64,000 nt of DNA from Microbulbifer elongatus (GCF_021165935.1 NZ_CP088953.1:2279501-2343500), one strand, 5' to 3'; counted from the first letter of the stretch, positions 1-9,891 are shown. Notes: a model not told the origin generated them from the sequence alone. Numbers and translations are program-made.

Positions 1-1
1 G

Positions 2-232
2 GAAGACAATGGCACCGAGCACAAAGGCACCACCTGGCGTGTGGTGCAGCAGGATGACGGCTCCTATCTCGTCAGCATCCTGAATATCGGCAAGCACACC
101 GCCAAGCTCGACCTGAGCCTGGACGGCGCCGATACCATTGCCGTAACCGACCTGTTTACCGAAAACGAGATGGGCACCCAATTCGAACTGGCGCCGAAGG
201 GCGTGATGTTACTCCAGGTGGCCGCACGTTAG
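2..232 (+). CDS. C-terminal fragment of a probable glycoside hydrolase
   Basis: The reading frame enters the window already open, and 76 codons can be read before the stop. The fragment has alternating hydrophobic strands and ends in a pattern (VTDLFT, then LAPKGVMLLQV) that resembles the small C-terminal beta-sandwich of clan-A glycoside hydrolases such as GH42. The agar locus downstream fits that reading. The family cannot be fixed from this piece, and the catalytic part lies outside the window. Confidence 0.45.
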   Translation, partial: EDNGTEHKGTTWRVVQQDDGSYLVSILNIGKHTAKLDLSLDGADTIAVTDLFTENEMGTQFELAPKGVMLLQVAAR

Positions 233-265
233 AGAGAGGTGTTCTCGAACGTTATTACGTTAGTC

Positions 266-300
266 TTCACGAAATGAGACCATTAGTCTCTTTTCGTGAA
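266..300. promoter_or_regulatory. 15-bp inverted repeat before the first GntR gene
   Basis: Two 15-base arms (TTCACGAAATGAGAC and GTCTCTTTTCGTGAA) match at 14 of 15 positions around the 5-base loop CATTA. There is no T-run after the hairpin, so a simple terminator for the upstream gene is unlikely. Its place about 65 bases before a GntR start suits an operator. A TATAAT-like -10 box follows at 344-349. Confidence 0.5.
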
Positions 301-364
301 AGAGATTGCGCGGATCAAGAATATTCTGTTGTCCGTCTAAAGGTATAATGTTTAAATAGATTCC

Positions 365-1102
365 ATGAGTGAGTTAATCTATTACGACCTGAAGCGCGCC
401 CCCACCATGTCTCCGAGTCTGTCTGTCCAGGTGGCTCGTGAGCTTGGTCGGAGAATCGTTTCCGGTGCCTTCGAGCCGGGGAGCCTGATTGATGATGAGG
501 CGGCTCTCGCGGAGCGCTATCAGGTAAGCCGGGTGGTGGTACGCGGTGCGGTAAAGATTCTGGTAGGGAAGGGCCTGCTGGACGTTCGCCGTGGGATCGG
601 TACCAAAGTGCGGCCGCGCAACCAATGGATTCTATTGGATGACGATGTACTGGCCTGGCACCTTTCCGCGCCCCCCAATCCCGCGTTCCTCAAACAGTTA
701 ATGGAAATTCGTCTGGCGTTTGAGCCCAAAGCGTCCCGCTGGGCCGCGGAGCGGGCAACGCCAGAAGATCTCGCAGAAATTGAAGCGGCCTGTAACCGGA
801 TGGCGGAAGAGCGCGGTTCTGCAGAAGACTTTGTGATTGCAGACTCGATGTTTCACCGCGCTATCATCAAGGCCGCACGCAACAGCATTTTGACGGCGAT
901 GGAAGGGGTGATTTACTCGGCTCTGCTGGTGAGTATCCGCGTAACCAACAAAGATCCGCGGGAGAATGGTGCCTCGGTGCCATTCCACCGGGAAGTGTAC
1001 GAAGCCATTGCCGCTGGTGATGGCGACAAGGCCGAGCGGCTCACTGATAACCTGCTCCGGGATACCAGCCGGCGGTTAAGCCTGGAGGAGAGTGAAGTCT
1101 GA
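365..1102 (+). CDS. GntR/FCD transcriptional regulator, DgoR-like (first of a tandem pair)
   Basis: Sugar-acid-responsive repressor of the FadR (FCD) group of GntR regulators, 245 aa. A winged helix-turn-helix spans about residues 17-85 and an all-helical FCD ligand domain about 108-235, with metal-ligand candidates in DSMFH and in VPFHRE. The linker RPRNQW-LLDDDVLAW closely resembles the equivalent stretch of E. coli DgoR, the galactonate repressor, so a sugar-acid ligand is a fair inference. No clear Shine-Dalgarno precedes the ATG. It lies head to tail with a close paralogue and ahead of oxidoreductase and sulfatase genes whose control by it is only guessed. Confidence 0.88.
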   Translation: MSELIYYDLKRAPTMSPSLSVQVARELGRRIVSGAFEPGSLIDDEAALAERYQVSRVVVRGAVKILVGKGLLDVRRGIGTKVRPRNQWILLDDDVLAWHLSAPPNPAFLKQLMEIRLAFEPKASRWAAERATPEDLAEIEAACNRMAEERGSAEDFVIADSMFHRAIIKAARNSILTAMEGVIYSALLVSIRVTNKDPRENGASVPFHREVYEAIAAGDGDKAERLTDNLLRDTSRRLSLEESEV

Positions 1103-1220
1103 TCGCTTTTTAAACAGTTTGACTGAAAATCTCAGGTTTTCGATTTCCTGAAACGACCTGCCTGGCCTCCTGCCGACAAATCTGTTGGCAAGTTCTACAT
1201 GCTATGTTTATATGCGTCGC

Positions 1221-1964
1221 ATGAGTGAACTTCTTTATTACGATCTTAAACGCTCGGTGTCCATGTCGCCGAGCCTCTCCGTTCAGGTGGCTCGCGAGTT
1301 GGGCCGCCGCATCGTTGCCGGTGCCATCGACCCGGATACCCTGTTGGACGAAGAAAACACCCTGGCCGAGCGCTTCAAGGTCAGCCGGGTGGTGATCCGT
1401 GATGCGGTTAAGATTCTTGTCAGCAAGGGGATGCTGGATGTACGGCGGGGAATCGGCACTCGAGTGCGCCCGCGCAACGACTGGAATCTGCTGGACGACG
1501 ATGTGCTGGCATGGCACTTGTCAGCGCCCCCCAGCCGTGAATTTCTTATGCAGCTTCTGGAAATTCGCCTGGCATTTGAGCCCAAGGCGGCACGCTGGGC
1601 GGCAGAGCGCGGCAGTAAAGAAGATATCGAGGCGATCAAGGAGGCCTGTGATCGTATGGAAGCTGCGGTTGGTTCCTCGGAAAACTTTGTGGTGGCAGAT
1701 GCCCTGTTCCATAAGGCGATTCTTCACGCTGCCAATAACGAGATTCTGACCGCAATCGAGGGTGTGATTTATTCAGCGCTGCTGGTGAGCATCAAGATCA
1801 CCAACCAGACTCAGGAGAGTAACCTCAAGTCGATTCCATTTCACCGCAGCCTCTACCAGGCAATTGCTGCCGGCAAGGCAGAGAAGGCGGAGAAAATGGC
1901 GGGGGATCTGCTGGGAGATGCGGCTGAGCGTTTGCGCAAGGAAATAGAGGCTGGCAAAGAGTAA
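1221..1964 (+). CDS. GntR/FCD transcriptional regulator, DgoR-like (second of the pair)
   Basis: 247-aa paralogue of the preceding regulator, collinear with it from MSEL to the FCD end and sharing the PRN-W-LLDDDVLAWHLSAPP linker. The start was chosen at the ATG that aligns with the first copy. An in-frame ATG at 1185 would add twelve residues without counterpart. The 118 bases between the two genes hold a GTTTATAT half-site (1206-1213) also present in the palindrome before the sulfatases. Recent duplication with divergent ligand or operator specificity is the simplest explanation. A strong terminator follows directly. Confidence 0.87.
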   Translation: MSELLYYDLKRSVSMSPSLSVQVARELGRRIVAGAIDPDTLLDEENTLAERFKVSRVVIRDAVKILVSKGMLDVRRGIGTRVRPRNDWNLLDDDVLAWHLSAPPSREFLMQLLEIRLAFEPKAARWAAERGSKEDIEAIKEACDRMEAAVGSSENFVVADALFHKAILHAANNEILTAIEGVIYSALLVSIKITNQTQESNLKSIPFHRSLYQAIAAGKAEKAEKMAGDLLGDAAERLRKEIEAGKE

Positions 1965-1983
1965 TTGCTGAGCGGATATGATG

Positions 1984-2042
1984 AAAACGCCTGTCTGCCG
2001 AGCGGCCCTACGAGGCGCCGCTCGGCAGACAGGCGTTTTTTT
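1984..2042. terminator. Strong bidirectional rho-independent terminator
   Basis: Two perfect 23-base arms (1984-2006 and 2017-2039) flank a 10-base loop. A T-run follows on the plus strand and TTTT ends the stem on the minus strand. It serves the second GntR gene and the convergent molybdenum-hydroxylase operon. The stop codon of the latter lies in the T-run. Confidence 0.95.
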
Positions 2043-4305
2043 ATGCGAGCGACATATGCTTGTTGACCGGCAGATCGCGGATGCGCTCGCCGCAGGCGGC
2101 ATAGATCGCATTGGTGATGCTAGGAGCCACTGGCGGTACTCCTGGTTCACCGACCCCCGCGGGCGGTTGATCGGAGGTGAGCAGGTGTACATGTAACTCC
2201 GGACACTGCTGCATACGCAATAATGGGTAATCGTGGAAGTTACTGTTTTTCACGGCACCGTTTTCCATGGTGACTTCCCCCATCAGTGCCAGGCTCAAGC
2301 CAAAGATCATCGCGCCTTCCATCTGTGCATTGACGCGATCCGGGTTCACCGCGAGGCCCACGTCGGCAACGCAGTGCATTTCCGCAACCCTGAGTTTATC
2401 GCCCTGTACCTCTACCCGCGTGGCAATGCCGACGTAGGAGAGGAAACTGCGGTGCACCGCAATGCCCCAGCCTTCACCCTTGCCATTGTTGAGCGAAAAG
2501 TCCGCCTTGGCTGCGGTCTCTTTTACCACCCGTTTCAGGCGAGCAGTGTCAACCGGGCTGTCTTTCAACTTCGCGCCGTAGTTGCCGTATTTGAAGTCTC
2601 CCTGGTTGGGATTGACATGCCGGTCTTTGCCGATCAGCTCCAGCAAAAAAGCATCCGGTGCCTGCCCGCTCAGGTGCGCCAATTCATCCGCGAAGCTGCA
2701 GATACCAAAGGCGTTCTGGATATTGGCCACCGAGCGCATCCAACCGATGCGTGTATGGTATTCGGCAACGGCTGTTTCACAGGTTCTGTTGGGGATGTCG
2801 TAGGCCAGGTCGGCAAAACCGAGGCTCAGTTCACCGGCAGAGGGGCGGTCGACACCTGCAGAAAAGGTGCCACTGATGGACGGGAAGGCGGTGCGCTGGC
2901 GCCACGCGGAAACCAGCCCGTCGCTGTTGAGGCCCGCTTCAAAGTAAGCGGCGCTTGCGGCGTGGTAGTAGCTGTGCCGGATATCGTCTTCGCGGCTCCA
3001 CACGACCTTGACCGGGCGCTGCATTTTGCGGGCGAGTACCGCGGCTTCCACGGCAAAATCCGGTTTGGATTTACGTCCGAAGCCGCCGCCGAGAAAAGTG
3101 ACGTTTACCTTCACCTGCTCCGGTTTGAGCCCGAGGGCTTTGGCGACATTCTGCTGTGCGGATTGCGGCGTTTGCGTGCAGGCCCAGATCTCGCAGCTGT
3201 TCTCGTCAACCACGGCGGTGGCACTGGGGGGTTCCATGGCCGCGTGGGTTAGATAGGGGACAGAGTAGACCGCACTGTGGCGTCGTTCGGACTTCGCCAG
3301 CTCAGTGTCCGTATCGCCGTAAGTCGTCACGGTTTTGCCCGGTTGGGTGACCCGCTGCTTTAGAGTGTCGATATATTCTGCGCTGTTGTGCGTTTCGTGC
3401 GTACTGTCGCTCCAGCTGATTTCCAGGGCCTTGCGGCCTTGCAGAGCTGCCCAGGTATTGGTGGCCAGCACCGCGACTCCGGCGAGCGGGTGAAAAAGGG
3501 GAGGGAGTTGGCCACCATCCATGGTTTCAATCGCGACCACCCCCTTCACTGCGCGGGCTTTATCCTGTTTCACGCTGGCGACACTGCTGCCGAGAACCGG
3601 GGCCCGTTCGATACTGGCAATCAGCATATTGTCGAGCTGTACGTCTTGTCCGTACTGGCCCTTGCCCATGACCATATTCGGTGTGTCGTAGGTGGCCACT
3701 GGTTTACCGATATAGTTGAAGTCATCGCTGCTTTTCAGTTTCAGCGCGCTGGCTTCCGGCACCGGTTGCGAGGCGGCCAGTTCCGCTAGCTCACCAAAGC
3801 TGATGGATCGCCCGCTGTCCTTATGGTGGACCCGGTGCTGTAGTGCCTGGCAGCTGGCGACGGGGACAGTCCACAGCTGTGCGGCGGCGGCCTCCAGCAT
3901 GTGGCGGGCGCTGGCGCCCATGGTGCGCATGGTGTGGTAGAAGTTGCGAATACTGCGCGAGCCGTCGGTGTTCTGGCTGCCGTAGCGTTTATCCGCAAGC
4001 CCCTGGACTACGTTTACCTTTTCCCAGTCCGCTTCCATTTCGTCCGCCACGATCTGTGGCAGGCCGGTACGGATACCCTGGCCCATTTCAGAGCGGTGGC
4101 AGACGATGGATACGGTATTGTCCGGGGCAACACTGACAAACAGGTTGAGTGTGTGCTCGCTATCGCTGCTACTGTTTGCATCGGCCCATACTGGTTGCGT
4201 GCCGGTAAACCCACTGCCCAGAATCAGGCCGCCGCTGCCGATACCCGCCAGTTGCAGGAACTTGCGGCGGCTGACCACGGTAATGTTGGTGTCCTGCTTA
4301 CGCAT
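2041..4305 (-). CDS. Molybdopterin-binding large subunit of a xanthine dehydrogenase-family aldehyde oxidoreductase
   Basis: Catalytic subunit of a molybdenum hydroxylase of the IorB/aldehyde oxidase type, 754 aa. The N-terminus carries a twin-arginine signal (SRRKFLQL near residues 12-19, then a hydrophobic stretch), so the enzyme is predicted to be exported folded to the periplasm. Near the C-terminus GVGEPGVPP holds the conserved catalytic glutamate (about Glu720). It overlaps the [2Fe-2S] subunit gene by eight bases and is last in a four-gene operon. It should oxidise an aldehyde or N-heterocycle with water as oxygen donor. The substrate cannot be read from sequence; a sugar-derived aldehyde is possible given the neighbours. 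Confidence 0.92.
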   Translation of the reverse strand: MRKQDTNITVVSRRKFLQLAGIGSGGLILGSGFTGTQPVWADANSSSDSEHTLNLFVSVAPDNTVSIVCHRSEMGQGIRTGLPQIVADEMEADWEKVNVVQGLADKRYGSQNTDGSRSIRNFYHTMRTMGASARHMLEAAAAQLWTVPVASCQALQHRVHHKDSGRSISFGELAELAASQPVPEASALKLKSSDDFNYIGKPVATYDTPNMVMGKGQYGQDVQLDNMLIASIERAPVLGSSVASVKQDKARAVKGVVAIETMDGGQLPPLFHPLAGVAVLATNTWAALQGRKALEISWSDSTHETHNSAEYIDTLKQRVTQPGKTVTTYGDTDTELAKSERRHSAVYSVPYLTHAAMEPPSATAVVDENSCEIWACTQTPQSAQQNVAKALGLKPEQVKVNVTFLGGGFGRKSKPDFAVEAAVLARKMQRPVKVVWSREDDIRHSYYHAASAAYFEAGLNSDGLVSAWRQRTAFPSISGTFSAGVDRPSAGELSLGFADLAYDIPNRTCETAVAEYHTRIGWMRSVANIQNAFGICSFADELAHLSGQAPDAFLLELIGKDRHVNPNQGDFKYGNYGAKLKDSPVDTARLKRVVKETAAKADFSLNNGKGEGWGIAVHRSFLSYVGIATRVEVQGDKLRVAEMHCVADVGLAVNPDRVNAQMEGAMIFGLSLALMGEVTMENGAVKNSNFHDYPLLRMQQCPELHVHLLTSDQPPAGVGEPGVPPVAPSITNAIYAACGERIRDLPVNKHMSLA

Positions 4306-4816
4306 GTCTGCTGCTCCCTTTTGTCTTGCTTCCTTTTGCTGGGTACGCCAGCGCGGCGCTCGCTTCGGTGGTTTTTACCGTGTCTTTGATGGCAGCCTTG
4401 ATTCTTGGGTAGGTGCCGCAGCGGCACAGGTTGCCGCTCATGGCGCTGTCGATTTCCTGATCTGTCGGGTTCGGATTGTTGGCGAGCAGAGCAGCTGCCG
4501 ACATCAGCTGGCCGCTCTGGCAATAACCGCACTGAGGCACATTGTGTTTGATCCACGCCTGTTGCAGTGGGTGCTCCCCAGCTTCGCCACCGAGCCCTTC
4601 GATCGTTGTGATGGTCGCACCTTTGGCGACGGATACCGGTGTCAGGCAGGCGCGCGCCGGGTTGCCGTTGATATGAATGGTGCAAGCACCGCACAGGCCC
4701 GCGCCACAACCGAATTTGGTGCCGGTCAACCGCAGTTCGTCGCGCAGTGCCCAGAGCAGTGGCATATCCTCGTCTACATCCACCTGGTGGACTGTGCCGT
4801 TGATGGTTAATTCCAT
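4298..4816 (-). CDS. [2Fe-2S] small subunit of the molybdenum hydroxylase
   Basis: 172-aa electron-transfer subunit of the IorA/CoxS type. The N-terminal plant-type ferredoxin fold has its cluster cysteines in [12 protein letters not shown]. The C-terminal helical domain binds the second cluster through CGYC and CRCG ([11 protein letters not shown]). No signal peptide is visible, which fits export by hitch-hiking with the Tat signal of the large subunit. The start overlaps the end of the upstream mocA-like gene by ten bases and its own end overlaps the large-subunit gene, so the three are translationally coupled. Confidence 0.93.
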   Translation of the reverse strand: MELTINGTVHQVDVDEDMPLLWALRDELRLTGTKFGCGAGLCGACTIHINGNPARACLTPVSVAKGATITTIEGLGGEAGEHPLQQAWIKHNVPQCGYCQSGQLMSAAALLANNPNPTDQEIDSAMSGNLCRCGTYPRIKAAIKDTVKTTEASAALAYPAKGSKTKGSSRHA

Positions 4817-5457
4817 AATGTGTCTCCACTATTCAGGGGTTCCGTCAGGGGCCCGGTAAATTTATTACTGGTGTTTTGCCAGCGCAGCCAGTCATCTGGC
4901 GTATCGATATCAATGGCGGCGCTGGGCATGGGTGTCTCCTGTAGGGCGCCTGTCTGAGCCTTGAGTAAGGCCTTGGCACCCTTGTCTCCCTCCAGTTTGC
5001 GCAGAGCCGGGAACTGGCTGTGCGGAAAAATGGCGGGAACACCCGGCGCGCCCTGGTAGTGCGCGCAGACCACGTTTCCTGACTCTTCCCAGTTTCGAAG
5101 CAGTTGGGCAATATGCTCGCCGGTGATCGCGACCTGATCCCCAAGCAGCAGTAATACCCCCTGGGCGGTATCCGGTATGCAGTCCATGGCGAAGCCGATA
5201 CTGGAGCCCAGGCCCTTTTTCCAGTTGCGATGGTAATGAAGGTTCAGGTTGGGGACTGCCTGTTGCATAGCATTGTGCCAGGCGCCGGTGATAATGAAGG
5301 GGTTACTGAGTCCAGCCTGGCGCACCGCATCCACACGGTGCTGTAGCAACGACTTTCCTTCCTGTAATAACAGGTGTTTGCAGCTGCCAAACCTCTGTGC
5401 CGCTCCGGCAGCGAGAATGACAGTGGTCAACCCGTGGCGTGTATTGCTCATGATCAT
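4807..5457 (-). CDS. MocA-like molybdenum cofactor cytidylyltransferase
   Basis: 216-aa nucleotidyltransferase that should attach CMP to molybdopterin, giving the MCD cofactor used by xanthine dehydrogenase-family enzymes. The signature [10 protein letters not shown]...K sits at the N-terminus and LLLGDQVAI marks the metal-binding region. The start overlaps the end of the XdhC-like gene in an ATGA arrangement; a second ATG two codons later is an equally plausible start. Its place between maturation and structural genes supports cofactor supply for this enzyme rather than general GMP transfer (MobA). Confidence 0.88.
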   Translation of the reverse strand: MIMSNTRHGLTTVILAAGAAQRFGSCKHLLLQEGKSLLQHRVDAVRQAGLSNPFIITGAWHNAMQQAVPNLNLHYHRNWKKGLGSSIGFAMDCIPDTAQGVLLLLGDQVAITGEHIAQLLRNWEESGNVVCAHYQGAPGVPAIFPHSQFPALRKLEGDKGAKALLKAQTGALQETPMPSAAIDIDTPDDWLRWQNTSNKFTGPLTEPLNSGDTLWN

Positions 5458-6548
5458 TCCTGCAGCGCCGGATTTGAGTTCATGTGCAGACGAGCCTGTG
5501 AAGAAGGGGCGGTAAGTGCTACCGCGGATTTGCGGTGCAGTACGCTGTGAATTTCCGCGCAGGTCGCCAAGGCAATACTTTCCGGTAATTCTCCCCCCAG
5601 ATCCAGGCCAATGGGGGCACGCAATACGCCCCGAATCAGCTGTTGCTGTTCTTCATAAGAGAGTCCACTTTGCGCCAGCACGCGATCCCGGCGGCTGATC
5701 GGACCAAGTAGCCCCAGGTAGCGCAGTGGGGACTGGTGCAGCAGGCGTATTGCTGCGGCATCCAGGTTTAGGTTGTGGCTCATCGCCACGGCTGCGTCGA
5801 TGCTGGTGAGATCCAGCTTTTCCGGCAGCGCGTCGGGATGGCAGCGGTAGCTTATGCAATTGGGAAAATAGGCGGGTCGCGCATTGGCCGGGCGCGGATC
5901 GCACAGACTGACCTGCCAGCCCTGGGCGTTGAACTGCTGTGCCATTGGCCGGGCATCAATGCCTCCGCCCACGATCAGTACGTGCGGAGCGGGGAACAGG
6001 GGGGTGTTCAGCCAAAGGTTTCCGTTGCTTTCCGCCAGAACCGGTCGTTGCGACGGAAAGCCTGACTTCTCAGCCTCGTTGTGGAGTGGTCGCAGATCGG
6101 CACAGGTTTCACCATTTGCGGGGATCAGCTGGCGGAAAACCACCGCCTGTCTTTGCTTGAGCTGGTTTCTCAGTTCCCCCAGCTGCAGGTAGTTGCTCTC
6201 CGCGGTAATAGGCTGCAGCAGTATTTCGACTTCTCCCCCGCAGCCGATGCCCAGCTGGAAGGCCACATCGTCCTCATCGCTGCCATCGTAGCGGATGGTG
6301 GCCGCTTTTCCGGTGCTCAGCGCCTTCAGCGCATGCCTTTGAATGTCAGATTCCAGACAGCCGCCGCTAAGTAGCCCGTAGTGCCGGCCGAGGTCGTCGC
6401 ATAGCATCATGGAGCCCGCTTTGCGGTAACTGGGCCCGCGAGTCCGATACACAGTGCCCAGAACCCAGCCACGGCTGTCTCGGTTGCTGAACCAGAGATC
6501 CAGCAGTGTGCTCAGGTGGTTTGCAGGTGCCTCCTGGAGGTCTTGCAT
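5454..6548 (-). CDS. XdhC/CoxF-family molybdenum hydroxylase maturation factor
   Basis: 364-aa protein of the family that binds and sulfurates Mo-MCD before insertion into xanthine dehydrogenase-type enzymes. The N-terminal XdhC domain includes GSMMLCDDLGRHYG and GCLESDIQ. The C-terminal Rossmann domain starts at VLIVGGGIDARPMA. It is the first gene of the operon xdhC-mocA-small subunit-large subunit, and its promoter should lie in the divergent region shared with the sulfatase genes. Length and domain order are usual for the family. Confidence 0.9.
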   Translation of the reverse strand: MQDLQEAPANHLSTLLDLWFSNRDSRGWVLGTVYRTRGPSYRKAGSMMLCDDLGRHYGLLSGGCLESDIQRHALKALSTGKAATIRYDGSDEDDVAFQLGIGCGGEVEILLQPITAESNYLQLGELRNQLKQRQAVVFRQLIPANGETCADLRPLHNEAEKSGFPSQRPVLAESNGNLWLNTPLFPAPHVLIVGGGIDARPMAQQFNAQGWQVSLCDPRPANARPAYFPNCISYRCHPDALPEKLDLTSIDAAVAMSHNLNLDAAAIRLLHQSPLRYLGLLGPISRRDRVLAQSGLSYEEQQQLIRGVLRAPIGLDLGGELPESIALATCAEIHSVLHRKSAVALTAPSSQARLHMNSNPALQE

Positions 6549-6718
6549 GGTGAGTATTCCGCGGTTTTTATTCTGAAATCAGCGGTGTATGGCGTCCCCT
6601 GCTGAGGACCGCCGTGTCAGCCGCGCCACTGTACCCTAACACGGTGCGCGGTGATTGCCTGCCCGAATCCGTCGAAGTGACGCTGTGGGCCGGCCGTCGC
6701 AAGGCATGAATTACTTGC

Positions 6719-6741
6719 ATATAAACGTCATATGTTTATAT
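6719..6741. promoter_or_regulatory. ATATAAAC/GTTTATAT palindrome in the divergent xdhC-sulfatase region
   Basis: ATATAAAC and GTTTATAT form perfect arms around seven bases, about 100 bases before the first sulfatase start. The half-site GTTTATAT also occurs before the second GntR gene (1206-1213). CTGTTAATAA at 6809-6818 is an 8/10 match to the TTGTTAACAA motif of the agar locus. The rest of the 291-base gap shows nothing clear. Confidence 0.5.
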
Positions 6742-6839
6742 TATTTCTACCTTGAAGATTCAAGCGTGACTTTAAGGCCTTATCTGCAAAGACCTTTAGA
6801 CCTCCCGCTGTTAATAAAAATAATGTTCAGGTGGAATCA

Positions 6840-8384
6840 ATGAATAAATTGCTTGCAGGGGTGTTCGCCTGCGTGGTCGCGAGCGCAGCCCCCGCAGTCG
6901 CTACCCCCGCGGAAGCGGGATCGGCAGCTGGTGATCGTGAAAACGTACTGATTCTGATGTTCGACGACATGCGGTTCGACACCTTTTCCTACCGCAACGG
7001 CCCCGTTTCCACGCCGAATATCGATGCCCTTGCGGAAGAAAGTGTGCGTTTCGATAACGCCATGACCACCACAGGACTGTGCTCTCCCTCACGTGCCGCC
7101 ATGTTTACCGGCCGTTGGGGGCACAGAACCGGGCTGGACGATAATGTCGGCCTGTATCACTCCCGCCTCTCCGAACTTGACCTGTCTGAAGGTGGGCTGA
7201 TCGCCCGCGCCAAGGAAGCGGGCTATTTCGTTGGATACGTGGGTAAGTGGCATCTGGGCCCCCAGGGGGTTCGCCTGCGCGGCGCGGACTATACCGCAGA
7301 GATCAAAGAGGCCGATTGGTCACGCAGTATGCGCCAGCTGACGCCTTATGGTATCCAGAAAAATATTGCCAGATACAAGGCCGCAGCCAATGCACCGGAA
7401 GGCGAAAAAGCGGACTATTTCAATGGTGAGAAGGTCGAGTACTTCCAGACTCTGCCTGGAACCTACGAAGACACCGGCACTTATAAAAAAGTAAAAGCGG
7501 GCCAGGACCTGCTGCGCAAAGCAGCGGAAGAAAAGCGGCCCTTTTTCGGGGTAATCAGCTTCGATCAGCCCCATCCGCCTTACCGGGTGCCGGAGCCCTA
7601 TGCCAGCATGTTTGATCCGAATGCGCTGGAACTGCCGCTCAACCATTTGAGCAAGCGTGTCAACAAGCCGATGTCGCAGGATGATCCCTTTTGGCCCTGG
7701 CACGATGTCAGCCATCTGAGTGATGAAGAGTGGCTGAAAATGCGTGCTTACTACTACGGTGCCATGGCCATGATCGACCGCGCGGTCGGTGAAATACTGG
7801 AGACAGCGAAGGAAACCGGTCTCTACGAAAACCTGCATATCGTGTTTGTCGGCGATCAGGGCAGCATGTTGGGCGAGCACGGCCTGTACGACAAAGGTCC
7901 ATACGCCTATGACGAACTGATGCGTATGCCACTGATGATTCGCGACCCGAATACGCAACCAAAATCCGTTACCCGCCAGGTATCCATGCTGGATATTACC
8001 CCCACCCTCGCCGAAGTAATGCAATTGCCGGAAGACGGTGTCCAGGATGGCCGCTCTCTGCGCGCGCTCATGCTAGAGGGCGATGTCGCAGATAAGGGGC
8101 GAAAAGATACCGCCCTGTACGCATACGAATGGTACAACGGCGGCTGGTTTGGTATCCGCGCATTACGTACACCAGAAATGAAATTTGTATGGAACCCAGG
8201 CGATGCCAGGGACGAGCTGTACGACCTGCGCAGAGACCCGATTGAAGTGAACAACCTGTTCGATAAGCCGGAGTATCGCGAACAGCTGTTGGCCATGGCG
8301 CGCCTGATGCGTGCAGAGTTGAAGAGAACTGACGACCCGCTGTTGTCCCGGTTTGATTTACAGATGAAAGAACTCCTCAAATAG
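6840..8384 (+). CDS. Exported S1-family sulfatase (CSPSR active site)
   Basis: 514-aa type I sulfatase expected to remove sulfate esters from algal galactans. A signal peptide covers about residues 1-25. FDD near residues 41-43 gives metal ligands, and the C-S-P-S-R motif puts the cysteine to be converted to formylglycine at Cys81; GKWHLG follows. The ATG was chosen over a GTG nine bases upstream because AGGTGG sits at the right distance. A second sulfatase follows after 27 bases, so they are co-transcribed. No formylglycine-generating enzyme is in the window. Substrate (porphyran, agaran or carrageenan type) is unknown. Confidence 0.92.
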   Translation: MNKLLAGVFACVVASAAPAVATPAEAGSAAGDRENVLILMFDDMRFDTFSYRNGPVSTPNIDALAEESVRFDNAMTTTGLCSPSRAAMFTGRWGHRTGLDDNVGLYHSRLSELDLSEGGLIARAKEAGYFVGYVGKWHLGPQGVRLRGADYTAEIKEADWSRSMRQLTPYGIQKNIARYKAAANAPEGEKADYFNGEKVEYFQTLPGTYEDTGTYKKVKAGQDLLRKAAEEKRPFFGVISFDQPHPPYRVPEPYASMFDPNALELPLNHLSKRVNKPMSQDDPFWPWHDVSHLSDEEWLKMRAYYYGAMAMIDRAVGEILETAKETGLYENLHIVFVGDQGSMLGEHGLYDKGPYAYDELMRMPLMIRDPNTQPKSVTRQVSMLDITPTLAEVMQLPEDGVQDGRSLRALMLEGDVADKGRKDTALYAYEWYNGGWFGIRALRTPEMKFVWNPGDARDELYDLRRDPIEVNNLFDKPEYREQLLAMARLMRAELKRTDDPLLSRFDLQMKELLK

Positions 8385-8411
8385 AATTCAGGAAACAGAG
8401 GCGAGAGAAGT

Positions 8412-9854
8412 ATGGATGTGTTGAGAATACTGGCGGTAGCGTTGTTGACTCTGGTGGCGAGTGGGGCATCTGCGGCAGCCGCGGAGAACATCGAAAAACC
8501 CAACATCGTGGTTATTCTTGCCGATGATCTGGGTTACGCAGATGTTGGCTTCAACGGTTCGAAAGATATTGTCACTCCAAATCTGGACAAGCTTGCCAAT
8601 GAAGGGATGACCTTCAGTGAGGCCTATACCGCCCACCCATTTTGCGGGCCCAGCCGAGCGGCGTTGATGACCGGCCGTTACCCTCACAAGATCGGCTCCC
8701 AGTTCAATCTGCCGGTACGTGGTTCTTTTGTGGGGGTGCCCACGGAAGAAAAGTTTATCAGTAAAGTGTTGCAAGATAATGGCTACTTTACTGGAGCCGT
8801 GGGCAAATGGCACCTGGGAGAGGCGCCGGAGTTCCATCCAAATCGACGCGGCTTCGACGAGTTTTACGGCTTTCTGGGTGGTGGTCACAACTACTTTCCC
8901 GAGCTGTTCAATAAGCTATATGCCAAGCAGAAAGCACAGGGGCTCACCAATATCGATCCCTACATCAGACCGCTCGAACACAACGGAAAGGAAATAGAAG
9001 AGAACGAATACATCACCGATGCTCTGTCCCGTGAGGGCGTCAATTTTGTGCGTAAAGCCGCAGACACCGGAAAGCCGTTTTTTCTGTACATGGCCTACAA
9101 CGCGCCCCATTCGCCACTGCAAGCCAAACAGGAAGATATGGCGAAGTTTCCCGGTATCAAGAACAAAGATCGCAGGACCTACGCCGGCATGGTGTACGCC
9201 ATGGATCGCGGCGTTGGCGATCTGGTGGAAACACTCAAGAGCACCGGGCAGCTGGACAACACCCTGATTGTCTTCTTTAGCGATAACGGCGGTGATAAAA
9301 GATATGGTGCCAACAACAATCCGCTGAGAGAAGGGAAGGGCAGTGTATTTGAAGGCGGTTTCCGCACGCCGATGGTGATGCATTGGCCGCGACAGATTAA
9401 GGCGGGATCGCGCTTTGAGCATCCGATAAAAGCGCTGGACCTGTTCCCGACCTTTGCTGGCCTCGCCGGTGCGTCACTGGAGCCTGACAATAAGCTCGAT
9501 GGAAAGAATATTTTCCCCTTCCTGAAAACCGGTGAGGCGCCCCACAAGGATGAACTGATCTTCGCACTGCGCCACCGCGGCAGCTATAGTGACGCCGCAG
9601 TGCGTCGCAATGAATGGAAGGCGGTCAAGGTAGGCGAAGACTCTCCCTGGAAGCTGTTCAATATTGAACAGGACAAAGAAGAAACGCGTGACCTTGCTGA
9701 AAAGCACCCGTTGATGCTGCGCGATATGGTGCGTGAGATGGAGGTATGGTCGTGGGATAACGCACAGCCGGGTTGGTTCCACCTTCATGATGAAGGGGCA
9801 TTGTGGCGTCAACACGGAATGCCACGCTTTGATAAAACCTTTTCAATAGACTGA
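8412..9854 (+). CDS. Exported S1-family sulfatase (CGPSR active site)
   Basis: 480-aa type I sulfatase with a signal peptide (about residues 1-24), metal-binding ADD (about 37-39), the formylglycine motif C-G-P-S-R with the cysteine at residue 78, a GKWHLG block and the late metal site FSDNGGD. It differs enough from the preceding sulfatase to suggest a different ester position rather than a fresh duplication. The two genes form a short operon closed by a terminator just downstream. It probably acts in the periplasm or outside on sulfated galactan fragments. Confidence 0.92.
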   Translation: MDVLRILAVALLTLVASGASAAAAENIEKPNIVVILADDLGYADVGFNGSKDIVTPNLDKLANEGMTFSEAYTAHPFCGPSRAALMTGRYPHKIGSQFNLPVRGSFVGVPTEEKFISKVLQDNGYFTGAVGKWHLGEAPEFHPNRRGFDEFYGFLGGGHNYFPELFNKLYAKQKAQGLTNIDPYIRPLEHNGKEIEENEYITDALSREGVNFVRKAADTGKPFFLYMAYNAPHSPLQAKQEDMAKFPGIKNKDRRTYAGMVYAMDRGVGDLVETLKSTGQLDNTLIVFFSDNGGDKRYGANNNPLREGKGSVFEGGFRTPMVMHWPRQIKAGSRFEHPIKALDLFPTFAGLAGASLEPDNKLDGKNIFPFLKTGEAPHKDELIFALRHRGSYSDAAVRRNEWKAVKVGEDSPWKLFNIEQDKEETRDLAEKHPLMLRDMVREMEVWSWDNAQPGWFHLHDEGALWRQHGMPRFDKTFSID

Positions 9855-9891
9855 GCCTGCGGGTTCTTATACAGACCGGAATTAAACGCCA

